NCBI GenBank assembly: GCA_017439965.1
Contig: JAFSID010000066.1
Span: forward strand, 1 to 46,860
Length of the DNA: 46,860 bases
Origin: Clostridia bacterium
Lineage (GTDB): Bacteria; Bacillota; Clostridia; Oscillospirales; SIG627
Direction: 5' to 3'
Below are positions 17,476 through 25,417 of the stretch, piece after piece. The notes beneath the pieces were generated by a model that made no database searches, was not told where the DNA came from, and saw only the letters and a program-made list of their open reading frames with translations. How positions within the stretch are numbered: position 1 is the first letter of the stretch; every line of letters begins with the position of its first letter. The position numbers were made by a program, and so were the translations under genes.

Positions 17476-19557
17476 TTAATTTTCTTGATTTTCCTCGACG
17501 GTCTCGGTTATTTCAGGCTTGATAACGTCGGGGTTATCGTAGGGAGGCGGATCAACCGTCTCGTCGGCAATAAAGACCGCACTCTGCACGAAGGTAGTAC
17601 GCTTGCCGTTCATCTGTCTTACCGAAATGCTATCGCCGTATATTGCCTCACATTCGGCAACAAACAGAGTGTTGTTGTCAATAAACTGAGTTTCAAGCTT
17701 ATATCCGTTTATATCGACCACCGAGAAGGGCGTATATCCCGTACCCGATATCCACACTCCGTCCTCGCGGTTTTCAACCGATTCAACCGTGGGAGGCTCA
17801 AGTCCGAGAATGATATCCGTCGGCTCATAGGCAAGCTCGTAGCCGTAGCAGTTTTTATAGCCGTAGAGCATATCGTACTGAAGCATTTCAAGATATTTGA
17901 GGTAATCGGGATGCTCCGAGCAATTCTGATGAAGCTTTGTGATAAGTCCGTTGTTGATGTTAAGTCGCTTGAGCACGCTTGCCGCAAGCTCGTAGGAATA
18001 GAGGTCAACGGCGTCACTCTCATTGGGGAGAGTATAATTTGACCAGATTATATACTCGGTCTGGTATATGCTACCGTTGACAAGCTCCTCGGGTGCAAGC
18101 TCAAGGTAGGGCAGATGGTCACCGTACATTACGACGACCGTCTTTTCATCTCTTCTCTCAAGAGTCTCAATAAGCTCCTTGACGAAGGCGTCGGTCTCCT
18201 GAAGCTGAGAAATATAGTATTCAAGGGAATTTTCGTTGACGAGAGTCTGGTCGGAAAGCATCACCGCATCAATGGTGGGAGTCCAGTTTTCAGGAGGCTC
18301 GGTAGGATAAACGCCGTGAGGCTGAACGCTGATAGCGTAGATATAATCCTGACCCGAGGTATAGTCGAGGGCATCGGTTATTGCCTTCGTGAGCACCCTG
18401 TCACAAGCCCAGCCGATAGGATTGTACTCCACGTCCTGCATAAGCTCAAGGCAGGTAAAGGTATCGTAGCCGAGGCTTTCAAAAACGTGAGCGCGGTCGT
18501 AAAAGAGTCCCTTGTGATTGTGTACCGCGTGTGCGGTATAGCCAAGCTGACGGAGGTTGAACGCCATACTCTCGCAGGCTGTATTCTGAAGCACCGTCTT
18601 ATAAGGGTATTCACCCGGACCGAAAAAGTCGAGGTTCATTCCCGTCATTATTTCAAACTCGACGTTTGCCGTACCCGCGCCGACGTAGGGCACGGTAAGA
18701 AAGGCGTGAGGATATTTCTCCTTGAGAGAGTTATAGAAGGGAGTCGGATCCTCTGAAAACTCTACGTTGTTTATCTTATTAACGTCGAAAAAGCTTTCAA
18801 GCTGTAAAAAGATTATGTTGGGAGTATCCTCGGGTACAAGGTCCTCCTCGGCACGAATATGGTCAAGAATGGTGTCCACCTTTTCGGCAGAGTAATCATC
18901 GGGACGGGAGATACCCGTATCAAAAAGGCTACACGAAAAGCAGTATATAAAGCCGTAATCACGGTAGGCATCGGGAAGGTTTGTAAAACGCTTAGAAAGG
19001 ACTCCGCTTGACAGGAAGACGTTGGCGAGAAGGGCAATAACCACCGTCATAACGGGCAGTGCAAAAACGCCCTGAAGCCACTCACGGCAGTTGAGTCGGC
19101 AATTTTTGTAAATCATCACGAGACCTGCAATAATGAGCACTATTGCAAGCACCATCAAAGCTATAACGTAGCCCTCAAGATAAAGACCGAAAATTCCGAA
19201 TACCGAGCTGAGCTTCATAAAGTCGGTTGCGGACAAGGGAGTCGAGCGGTAAAAGAGCACCGCACAGTTTACAACGCCTAAAATAAGCAGTGGCAGAGTT
19301 GACATAACGAGCGCAAAAAAGCGTCTTTTAAAGAAGAGGCACAAAAGAGAAAATGCAAAAACGATAAGAGTGTTGTATATGAATACTCCGGGGGAGTTAA
19401 ATATATGTGTTATTCCCTTCCACACTGAGTGACGGGAAAGCATCTCTATCGCAAGGTTTACGAATACAGCCCAAACGAAGCTGAACACGATAGGTAGCTT
19501 GCAGAAAAAAGCGTCTGCTCTTCCGATTACACGACGCATAGCGTTGACTATTTTCAT
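17476..19557 (-). CDS. LtaS-like sulfatase-family phosphoglycerol/phosphoethanolamine transferase
   Basis: The protein has about 693 residues, with about five membrane segments in the first 200 and a large extracellular alkaline-phosphatase-fold domain. Visible motifs are FLQLESFFD (metal Glu), VGAGTANVEFE (nucleophile Thr), and VVMYGDHLPYL (metal Asp-His). Lipoteichoic acid synthases share this plan, but the substrate of this copy cannot be fixed from sequence. A small C-terminal domain (about 580-670) is extra compared with typical LtaS. ATG 19557 follows GGAGAGG closely; the frame also opens at 19578. It has its own promoter. Confidence 0.85.
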   Translation of the reverse strand: MKIVNAMRRVIGRADAFFCKLPIVFSFVWAVFVNLAIEMLSRHSVWKGITHIFNSPGVFIYNTLIVFAFSLLCLFFKRRFFALVMSTLPLLILGVVNCAVLFYRSTPLSATDFMKLSSVFGIFGLYLEGYVIALMVLAIVLIIAGLVMIYKNCRLNCREWLQGVFALPVMTVVIALLANVFLSSGVLSKRFTNLPDAYRDYGFIYCFSCSLFDTGISRPDDYSAEKVDTILDHIRAEEDLVPEDTPNIIFLQLESFFDVNKINNVEFSEDPTPFYNSLKEKYPHAFLTVPYVGAGTANVEFEIMTGMNLDFFGPGEYPYKTVLQNTACESMAFNLRQLGYTAHAVHNHKGLFYDRAHVFESLGYDTFTCLELMQDVEYNPIGWACDRVLTKAITDALDYTSGQDYIYAISVQPHGVYPTEPPENWTPTIDAVMLSDQTLVNENSLEYYISQLQETDAFVKELIETLERRDEKTVVVMYGDHLPYLELAPEELVNGSIYQTEYIIWSNYTLPNESDAVDLYSYELAASVLKRLNINNGLITKLHQNCSEHPDYLKYLEMLQYDMLYGYKNCYGYELAYEPTDIILGLEPPTVESVENREDGVWISGTGYTPFSVVDINGYKLETQFIDNNTLFVAECEAIYGDSISVRQMNGKRTTFVQSAVFIADETVDPPPYDNPDVIKPEITETVEENQEN

Positions 19558-19604
19558 ATTCCTCTCCAATAAATTCAAAATACCGAATTTAATTCGGCTA
19601 TTTG

Positions 19605-19633
19605 ATTATACAACCGAGAGAGGATTTTGTCAA
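19605..19633 (-). promoter_or_regulatory. Promoter of the LtaS-like gene
   Basis: Minus strand TTGACA (19633-19628), 17-base spacer, TATAAT (19610-19605). A CCGAATT/AATTCGG hairpin (about 19583-19597) lies in the short leader. Confidence 0.88.
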
Positions 19634-19673
19634 TAAAGTTAAAAAATATTTAAAGGTTAAGAGGTGCTGAAGG

Positions 19674-19950
19674 AAATGATGTTTGCTTCGCAAATGATGA
19701 ATGATGTTTGACCTGCAGTCAAATGATGTGTTTCCCGTTTGGGAAACATTAAGGAAGAAAACTAAAGCCTTCGGCGGTGAAATTCGCTCATACGAGCGAG
19801 TGAAATGCACTTGCGTGCGTGAAATGTGCAAAAGCACGTGAAATGTTTCCCGTTTGGGAAACGTTAAGGAAGAAAACCGCAAGCGGTTTTCAAAAATTAA
19901 TCAGATAATAATCAGATAATAATCAAATAAAATGGAGAAAGCGAAGCTTT
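19674..19950. repeat. Array of short hairpins with constant linkers (array A)
   Basis: The stretch between the two divergent promoters contains at least nine small perfect or near-perfect hairpins: TTTGC/GCAAA (19682-19694), TTTGAC/GTCAAA (19707-19723), GTTTCCC/GGGAAAC (19730-19747 and again 19845-19862), TCGCTC/GAGCGA (19784-19799), GCAC/GTGC (19807-19818), GTGC/GCAC (19826-19837), AAAACCGC/GCGGTTTT (19873-19890) and GAAAGC/GCTTTC (19934-19948). Linkers repeat as ATGATG in the first part and GTGAAAT in the second. A related array lies at 43931-44046. Confidence 0.75.
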
Positions 19951-19997
19951 CAAACATAATTAAATAGGCTGCAATATTCGACGGCATATATTATCAG

Positions 19998-20026
19998 TTG
20001 ACTTTTTGCTCTGTTGGGTGTATAAT
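19998..20026 (+). promoter_or_regulatory. Promoter of the acyltransferase-ligase operon
   Basis: TTGACT (19998-20003), 17-base spacer, TATAAT (20021-20026). The leader of about 95 bases has a GGTGAA/TTCACC hairpin at about 20081-20106. Confidence 0.8.
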
Positions 20027-20126
20027 ATCTAAATGGTGTAAAGAGCTTTTGATCCCGAAAAAAGCGCGCCAAATTTAACGGTGAAAAAATCAATGATGCT
20101 TCACCTGTAAAAAAGAGGGAATAATT

Positions 20127-21014
20127 ATGGCTAAAGAGAAGAAACAGCACAGACTTGACAGACCTGACGGTTATTATATAAAGGATACGGATACGATGCA
20201 CAAGTTCTTTCCGTATCTGCTTCCAAACCGCACCGACAACGAGGCGGTAATGAGCGAGACGGTAGACCTTACCGCAATCAAGGCTTATCTTGAAAAGAAA
20301 AATGCAGATTCTCCCGAGTTCAAATATACCTTTTTCCACGTAATCTGCGCGGCAATTGCCAAAACTATCGCGCTCCGTCCGAGAATGAACCGCTTTTACG
20401 CAGGTCAGCGCTTTTACGAGCGCAAGGACATCATCATTTCCTTCACGGCAAAGAGACGACTCGTTGACAACAGTGACGAGGCACTTGCTATGCTCAAGAT
20501 TGACCGTGACGGTGACGTGCCTCCCATTGAGCAGGTATACGAAAAGGTTAAGAAATTCGTTTACAGCGTAAGACGTGACGGCAATATGGATAATACCACA
20601 GACATTATGGCTACCATATTGAAGCTTCCCAGACCCATCGTCAAGCTTTTGATGAGAGTGTTGAGATTCCTTGAGTATCACGGAAAGTATCCTCTGTCTC
20701 TTATGAAGGAGGACCCCTATTATTCAAGCGTGTACGTTTCAAATCTCGGTAGCATCAAAATGCACGCGAGCTATCATCACCTCACAAATTGGGGCACAAA
20801 CTCGCTTTTCGTGGTGATTGACGAAAAGAAGCCCATGATATTCTTTGACGAGGACGGAAGACCCGACGTTCGTGAGGGCTTGAACCTCGGTATCACCATT
20901 GACGAGAGAATTGCCGACGGTATGTATTTTGCCAACAGCATCAAAATTCTCAGAAAAATACTTGAAAACCCCGAGCTTTTAGAGCTCCCCATTATGACGG
21001 AGGTTGAATTATAA
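20127..21014 (+). CDS. Stand-alone E2/CAT-fold acyltransferase-like protein lacking the catalytic His
   Basis: The 295-residue protein resembles the catalytic domain of 2-oxoacid dehydrogenase E2 subunits and chloramphenicol acetyltransferase, with no lipoyl or subunit-binding domain. Family-like segments are RPRMNRFYAGQRFYERKDI, VSNLGSIKMHASYHHLTNWG and the C-terminal TIDERIADGMYFA. In true enzymes the last one reads DHR-x-x-DG with the His as catalytic base; here the His is Glu (DERIADG), while the DG is kept. So it either uses another chemistry or is a non-catalytic partner. The stop overlaps the next start (TAATG), which ties it to the adenylating ligase. Confidence 0.75.
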   Translation: MAKEKKQHRLDRPDGYYIKDTDTMHKFFPYLLPNRTDNEAVMSETVDLTAIKAYLEKKNADSPEFKYTFFHVICAAIAKTIALRPRMNRFYAGQRFYERKDIIISFTAKRRLVDNSDEALAMLKIDRDGDVPPIEQVYEKVKKFVYSVRRDGNMDNTTDIMATILKLPRPIVKLLMRVLRFLEYHGKYPLSLMKEDPYYSSVYVSNLGSIKMHASYHHLTNWGTNSLFVVIDEKKPMIFFDEDGRPDVREGLNLGITIDERIADGMYFANSIKILRKILENPELLELPIMTEVEL

Positions 21015-22741
21015 TGGAAACGCAGACAAGAGCGCCGTGGCTTGAGCATTACGGTGACATCCCCAAGACTCTTGAATATTACGACGGCTCTATGTGGGGG
21101 CTTGTTGAAAGCATTGCAAAAAAATATCCTAAATATATAGCGTTCGATTTTATGGGCGCTCAGACTACCTACGCGGAATTTGCGAAAAAGGTCGAGCTTT
21201 GCGCCCGTTCACTTCGTGCGATAGGCGTTCGTGAGGGTGATAAGATAACCATCTGTATGCCCAACTGTCCGCAGGCCATCATAATGTTTTACGCCACCAA
21301 CCTCGTTGGCGGTATTGCGAATATGATACATCCTCTTTCCAGCCAGAACGAGATTGAGTTTTATCTCAAGGAATCGGAAAGCACCTACGCTATCACCCTT
21401 GACCAGTTCTACGGAAAGTTTGAGGCTATACGTCAGAACGTAAACCTTTACAACATCATTATTGCCTCCATCAAGGATGCCCTTTCTCAGCCTCTTAAGG
21501 CAGGCTATATGGTGACCGAGGGAAGAAAGATTGCAAAGATTCCCAAGGATGCGCCTATCATCCGCTGGAACGTGTTTATGAACGAGGGCAAGCGTTATCA
21601 CTGGAAATACAGAGTTGACAAGAAGGCTGAGGACCCTGCGGTAATTCTTTACAGCGGCGGTACTACGGGTACCACTAAGGGTATTCTTCTGTCAAACCGC
21701 AACTTCAACGCTCTTGCCGCTCAGATAGTTGCCACCAATCCGATGTTCCGCGCAGGTGACAAGATGCTTGCCGCAATGCCCATTTTCCACGGCTTCGGAC
21801 TCGGTGTCAGCATTCACTCAATGCTTGCAAACGGCGGTCGATGTGTGCTTGTTCCGAGATTTACTCCCACAAGCTACGCAAAGCTTATCAGAAAATATCA
21901 GTGTAACTTCGTTGCAGGCGTGCCTACTCTCTTTGAGGCGCTTCTCCGTCAGTCAGTGCTTGAAAATGAGAATCTCTCCTATCTTAAGGGCGTATTCAGC
22001 GGAGGTGACTCTCTGTCGGTCGAGCTTAAGAAGAAGTTTGATAAATTCCTTTACGACCACAAGGCTATTATACAGATTCGTGAGGGCTACGGTATGACCG
22101 AGTGCGTTACCGCCTCCTGCCTCACTCCTACCCATATGTATAAGGAGGGAAGTATAGGTCAGCCCTTCCCCGACACCTACTTCAAGATAGTTGAGCCGGG
22201 TACCGACCGTGAGGTTGAGTACGGCGTTGAGGGTGAGATTTGTATCGCAGGTCCTACGGTAATGATGGAATACATAAACCATCCTGATGAGACCGCAAAC
22301 ACCCTCCGTCTCCATTCGGACGGCAAGAAGTGGGTACATTCGGGTGACCTCGGCGTTATGGACCCCGAGGGCTTCGTCTACTTCAAGCAGAGAATGAAGC
22401 GTATGATAATCACCAGCGGCTACAACGTTTATCCGTCTCAGCTTGAAAACATCATCGACGCTCACGAGCTTGTTCAGATGAGCTGTGTTATCGGTGTTCC
22501 CGACCCCTATAAAATGCAGAAGGTAAAGGCGTTCATTATGCTCAAGCCCGGTATCCCCACAAGCGCGGAGAACCGCGAGTCCATAATGGCGTACTGCCGT
22601 CGCAATATTGCAAAGTACGCTCTTCCCTACGATATTGAATTCCGAGACACCTTACCCAAGACACTTGTGGGAAAGGTTGCTTACAGAGTCCTTGAGGAAG
22701 AGGAGCTTGCAAAGCTTGAAAAAGAGACAGTAACAAAATAA
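21014..22741 (+). CDS. Acyl-CoA synthetase-like adenylate-forming ligase (ANL superfamily)
   Basis: The 575-residue enzyme should activate a carboxylic acid with ATP and probably load it on CoA. Motifs: YSGGTTGTTKGILLSNRN (phosphate loop, near residue 214), GYGMTEC (A5), HSGDLGVMDPEGFVYFKQR (A7/A8 hinge), SGYNVYPSQLE, and PKTLVGKVAYR with the catalytic Lys close to the C-terminus. Membership of the fatty-acyl/aryl-CoA ligases is clear; the acid is not. TAATG overlaps with both neighbours mark translational coupling with the E2-like protein and the methyltransferase-fold protein. Confidence 0.9.
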   Translation: METQTRAPWLEHYGDIPKTLEYYDGSMWGLVESIAKKYPKYIAFDFMGAQTTYAEFAKKVELCARSLRAIGVREGDKITICMPNCPQAIIMFYATNLVGGIANMIHPLSSQNEIEFYLKESESTYAITLDQFYGKFEAIRQNVNLYNIIIASIKDALSQPLKAGYMVTEGRKIAKIPKDAPIIRWNVFMNEGKRYHWKYRVDKKAEDPAVILYSGGTTGTTKGILLSNRNFNALAAQIVATNPMFRAGDKMLAAMPIFHGFGLGVSIHSMLANGGRCVLVPRFTPTSYAKLIRKYQCNFVAGVPTLFEALLRQSVLENENLSYLKGVFSGGDSLSVELKKKFDKFLYDHKAIIQIREGYGMTECVTASCLTPTHMYKEGSIGQPFPDTYFKIVEPGTDREVEYGVEGEICIAGPTVMMEYINHPDETANTLRLHSDGKKWVHSGDLGVMDPEGFVYFKQRMKRMIITSGYNVYPSQLENIIDAHELVQMSCVIGVPDPYKMQKVKAFIMLKPGIPTSAENRESIMAYCRRNIAKYALPYDIEFRDTLPKTLVGKVAYRVLEEEELAKLEKETVTK

Positions 22742-23625
22742 TGAATGATAAAATGAAGCGATATAACCGAGAGATATTTTCACGTCTCTCGGTTTATATG
22801 AATTTACAATCGGATTTTATAACCGCGGATATAGTGGAGGAGCTCGTGCGAGAGTGTGGGCTTGAGCCTCTTGAGGCGTACAATTTTATTCTTGCAGGCG
22901 CTCTCTATTTTCAGCCCGACAACAACGATGAGGACCGCGAGATATTCAACCTTTACTTTCCGCACATGGTACACTACCTGGATGAGTCAATCTACCGTAC
23001 CGACCCATATTATAAGAATATACGTCTCCCCGACGTCAAGAAGAATAACTGGGAAATGAAAAACTGCGTGATAAAGCCGTACGAGCTTATTCCCCTTGAC
23101 GACCCTCTCTCCCTTCCCGACGGGCGTGTCATTCCTCAGCTTGCCTTCTTTGACTGCGAGTTTCCTTATCCCGCAATTTTTGAGAACGGCGTTGAATGGA
23201 TGCTCGTTACTCCCAACGAGGTACATACAATGCGTGAGGATATCAAGAAGGCTCACGGCAAGGTGTTGACCTACGGACTGGGACTCGGATACTTCGTCTA
23301 CCTTACAAGCCTTATGGACGAGGTAGAGTCGGTTACGGCGGTGGACATAAATCCCGACGTCATTGAGCTTTTCAACACCTATATCCTCCCTCAGTTTGAG
23401 CATCCTGAAAAGGTGAGAGTCGTGTGCGCCGATGCCTTTGAGTACGCTGAAAGCGTTGCTCCGAGTGAGAATTACGATTATATTTATGCGGATACCTGGC
23501 ACGACGTCTCGGACGGCGTGGATATGTACGAGCGCTTTAAGGCTCTTGAGTGTAAAACCCCCAACGCAGAGCATACCTACTGGATAGAAAAAACTATGAA
23601 ATGCTATATCGAAGGCAAGCTTTGA
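22741..23625 (+). CDS. Spermidine-synthase-like / class I SAM methyltransferase-fold protein
   Basis: The 294-residue protein has an all-helical N-terminal half (about 1-140) and a Rossmann domain with VLTYGLGLGYFVYLTS (glycine loop, near residue 178), VTAVDINPDVIELF (acidic ribose-binding Asp) and VVCADAFEY. YDYIYADTWHD stands where spermidine synthases and methyltransferases have their active-site Asp. The acceptor is unknown. It is the third gene of the operon. Confidence 0.72.
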   Translation: MNDKMKRYNREIFSRLSVYMNLQSDFITADIVEELVRECGLEPLEAYNFILAGALYFQPDNNDEDREIFNLYFPHMVHYLDESIYRTDPYYKNIRLPDVKKNNWEMKNCVIKPYELIPLDDPLSLPDGRVIPQLAFFDCEFPYPAIFENGVEWMLVTPNEVHTMREDIKKAHGKVLTYGLGLGYFVYLTSLMDEVESVTAVDINPDVIELFNTYILPQFEHPEKVRVVCADAFEYAESVAPSENYDYIYADTWHDVSDGVDMYERFKALECKTPNAEHTYWIEKTMKCYIEGKL

Positions 23626-23643
23626 TATGAAAGGATAATACGA

Positions 23644-24507
23644 ATGAACAGATTGCTTTTCGTTCTGTCTATGGTCATTTTCGCAACTATCGGCATTTTC
23701 GTATCTCCCTTGTCGGTGCCCTCCTCGGTCGTGGCGCTTTTCCGCGCGGGGCTTGGTACTCTCGTTTTGTGGCTCGTTATTTCGTTTACGGGACGTAAAA
23801 TTGACAAGGCAATATTCCGTCGCAACGCTAAATATCTTATCCCATCGGGTATTGCCCTCGGCTTTAACTGGGTGCTTCTCTTTGAGGGCTATAAGCTTAC
23901 GGGCGTTGCTATTGCTACCCTCTGCTATTACCTCGCACCTGCCATCGTGATAATACTCTCTCCCGTTTTTCTGAAGGAGAGGCTGACGAAGCTCAAGGTT
24001 ATCTGCGTTATTATAGCCTTTCTCGGTATGATACCCGTTTCGGGTGTTCTGACTCCTGATGCGAGGGTTGACCTCAAGGGAATAGGCGTCTCGCTCCTTG
24101 CCGCGCTTCTCTATGCGATGATAGTGCTTCTCAATAAGAAGGTAAGCGGATTCTCGGGCATTGAGACCACCGTCATTCAGCTTGGTATTTCAACGGTTGT
24201 AATGGCGCTTTACGTCTTCTTTGCCGAGCCTCTCAGCTTCGTTTACGATATCGGCAAGGATTTCGGCAGACTCCTCCTTCTCGGCGTTTTGCATACGGGC
24301 ATTGCTTATCTGTTGTATTTCACGGCAATCAAGCGCATCAAGGCAATTGACGCCGCACTCTTCAGCTATATTGACCCTGCGGGCGCACTCATTCTGTCCT
24401 ATACCGTGCTTGACGAGAAATTCACTTATATGGGGCTTGTCGGTATTATTATGATTATCGGCGCATCTCTGCTTGCCGAGGTGCCGAATTTTAAACGCAA
24501 AAAATAA
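23644..24507 (+). CDS. EamA-family (DMT) membrane transporter
   Basis: The 287-residue protein is very hydrophobic, with ten predicted membrane segments in two EamA halves (about 1-135 and 145-283). Conserved pieces include the start LSMVIFATIGIFVSP, the mid-protein YYLAPAIVIILSPVFLKERLT and its counterpart SYIDPAGALILSYTVLDEKFT. DMT exporters move metabolites or drugs; the substrate is unknown. GAAAGGA precedes the ATG. As last gene of the operon it could export the product of the three enzymes, but that is inference. Confidence 0.9.
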   Translation: MNRLLFVLSMVIFATIGIFVSPLSVPSSVVALFRAGLGTLVLWLVISFTGRKIDKAIFRRNAKYLIPSGIALGFNWVLLFEGYKLTGVAIATLCYYLAPAIVIILSPVFLKERLTKLKVICVIIAFLGMIPVSGVLTPDARVDLKGIGVSLLAALLYAMIVLLNKKVSGFSGIETTVIQLGISTVVMALYVFFAEPLSFVYDIGKDFGRLLLLGVLHTGIAYLLYFTAIKRIKAIDAALFSYIDPAGALILSYTVLDEKFTYMGLVGIIMIIGASLLAEVPNFKRKK

Positions 24508-24512
24508 TTAAC

Positions 24513-24547
24513 GGCGGTTACTCTTCACGGGTGACCGCCAAATCGTT
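24513..24547 (+). terminator. Terminator of the acyltransferase-ligase operon
   Basis: GGCGGTTAC (from about 24513) pairs with GTGACCGCC around an 8-base loop and is followed by AAATCGTTTTTTG. Confidence 0.85.
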
Positions 24548-24560
24548 TTTTGTATATTGA

Positions 24561-24647
24561 GAAATTGCATTTAATACGACCTCGCCGTTTTACTTTGCTT
24601 GAGTGTATGCAAGGATTAAGATAGGCGAGAATTGCCAGCTACTTTTT
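24561..24647 (+). repeat. Structured repeat element, copy 2
   Basis: It starts GAAATTGCATTTAATACG, has CTCGCC and GGCGAG about 40 bases apart, keeps the inner TTTTACTTTG and ATTAAGATA segments, and ends in GCCAGCTACTTTTTAA. About 10 bases of the terminator-like hairpin are missing compared with copy 3, so this copy would not form it. It lies upstream of the response-regulator promoter. Confidence 0.75.
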
Positions 24648-24671
24648 AATACATTATTAAGGGTTTAGCTC

Positions 24672-24700
24672 TTTTCAAAACGCCGTAAAAGTGATAGAAT
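24672..24700 (+). promoter_or_regulatory. Possible promoter of the two-component system
   Basis: TTTTCA (24672-24677), 17-base spacer, TAGAAT (24695-24700), 21 bases before the ATG of the response regulator. The -35 box is weak. Confidence 0.5.
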
Positions 24701-24721
24701 AGTTTCAAGGAGGTGCTTTGA

Positions 24722-25417
24722 ATGTACAGCGTGCTTGTTTGTGACGATGAGGCGGACATAGTATCCGCGCTTGAAATATACTTATCCTCTGCGGGCTACC
24801 GTGTGCTTACCGCTCACCGAGGTCAAGAGGTGCTTGATACTCTTCAGAAGGAGGAGATACATCTGATACTCCTTGACGTTATGATGCCCGTAATGGACGG
24901 CATCGAGGTTGTGAGACGGGTAAGAGAAAATTCAAACATACCCATAATCCTGCTCACTGCAAAGAGTGAGGAGCGTGACAAGGTCGAGGGACTTAACGTG
25001 GGCGCGGACGATTATATAACCAAGCCCTTTGGCGCTGACGAGCTTCTTGCAAGAGTGAGAAGCGTTTTGAGAAGATACACAATGCTTGGCGCAATTCCGC
25101 AGGAAAACGAAAACGTTTACAGGGTCGGCGGTATACTTCTTGACGACAAGCGCCGCCGTGTCGAGCTTGACGGCGAGGAGGTCGTGCTTACCAACGCCGA
25201 GTATGAGATCCTGCGTCTTTTGATGAAAAATCCGGGTAAGGTATTTTCAACCAAGGAAATCTGGCGCGCGGTATGGCAGAGTGAGCCCGTCGGTGAAAAG
25301 AATACCATTGCGGTGCATATACATCATCTGAGAGAAAAGCTTGAAATAACCCCGTCAGAGCCGAGATACCTCAAGGTAGTATGGGCTCAGGGGTATAAAA
25401 TCGAGGAGGGTAAATGA
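24722..25417 (+). CDS. OmpR/PhoB-family response regulator
   Basis: The 231-residue protein has a receiver domain (1-120) with the acidic pair DDE at 8-10, the phospho-acceptor Asp 52 in LLDVMMPVMDG, the Thr in LLTAKS and Lys in ITKPF, and a C-terminal winged-helix DNA-binding domain (about 135-230) with LTNAEYEILRLLMKNPGKVFS and VHIHHLREKLE. AAGGAGGTG precedes the ATG. It overlaps the kinase gene by four bases. Targets cannot be told from the sequence. Confidence 0.95.
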   Translation: MYSVLVCDDEADIVSALEIYLSSAGYRVLTAHRGQEVLDTLQKEEIHLILLDVMMPVMDGIEVVRRVRENSNIPIILLTAKSEERDKVEGLNVGADDYITKPFGADELLARVRSVLRRYTMLGAIPQENENVYRVGGILLDDKRRRVELDGEEVVLTNAEYEILRLLMKNPGKVFSTKEIWRAVWQSEPVGEKNTIAVHIHHLREKLEITPSEPRYLKVVWAQGYKIEEGK

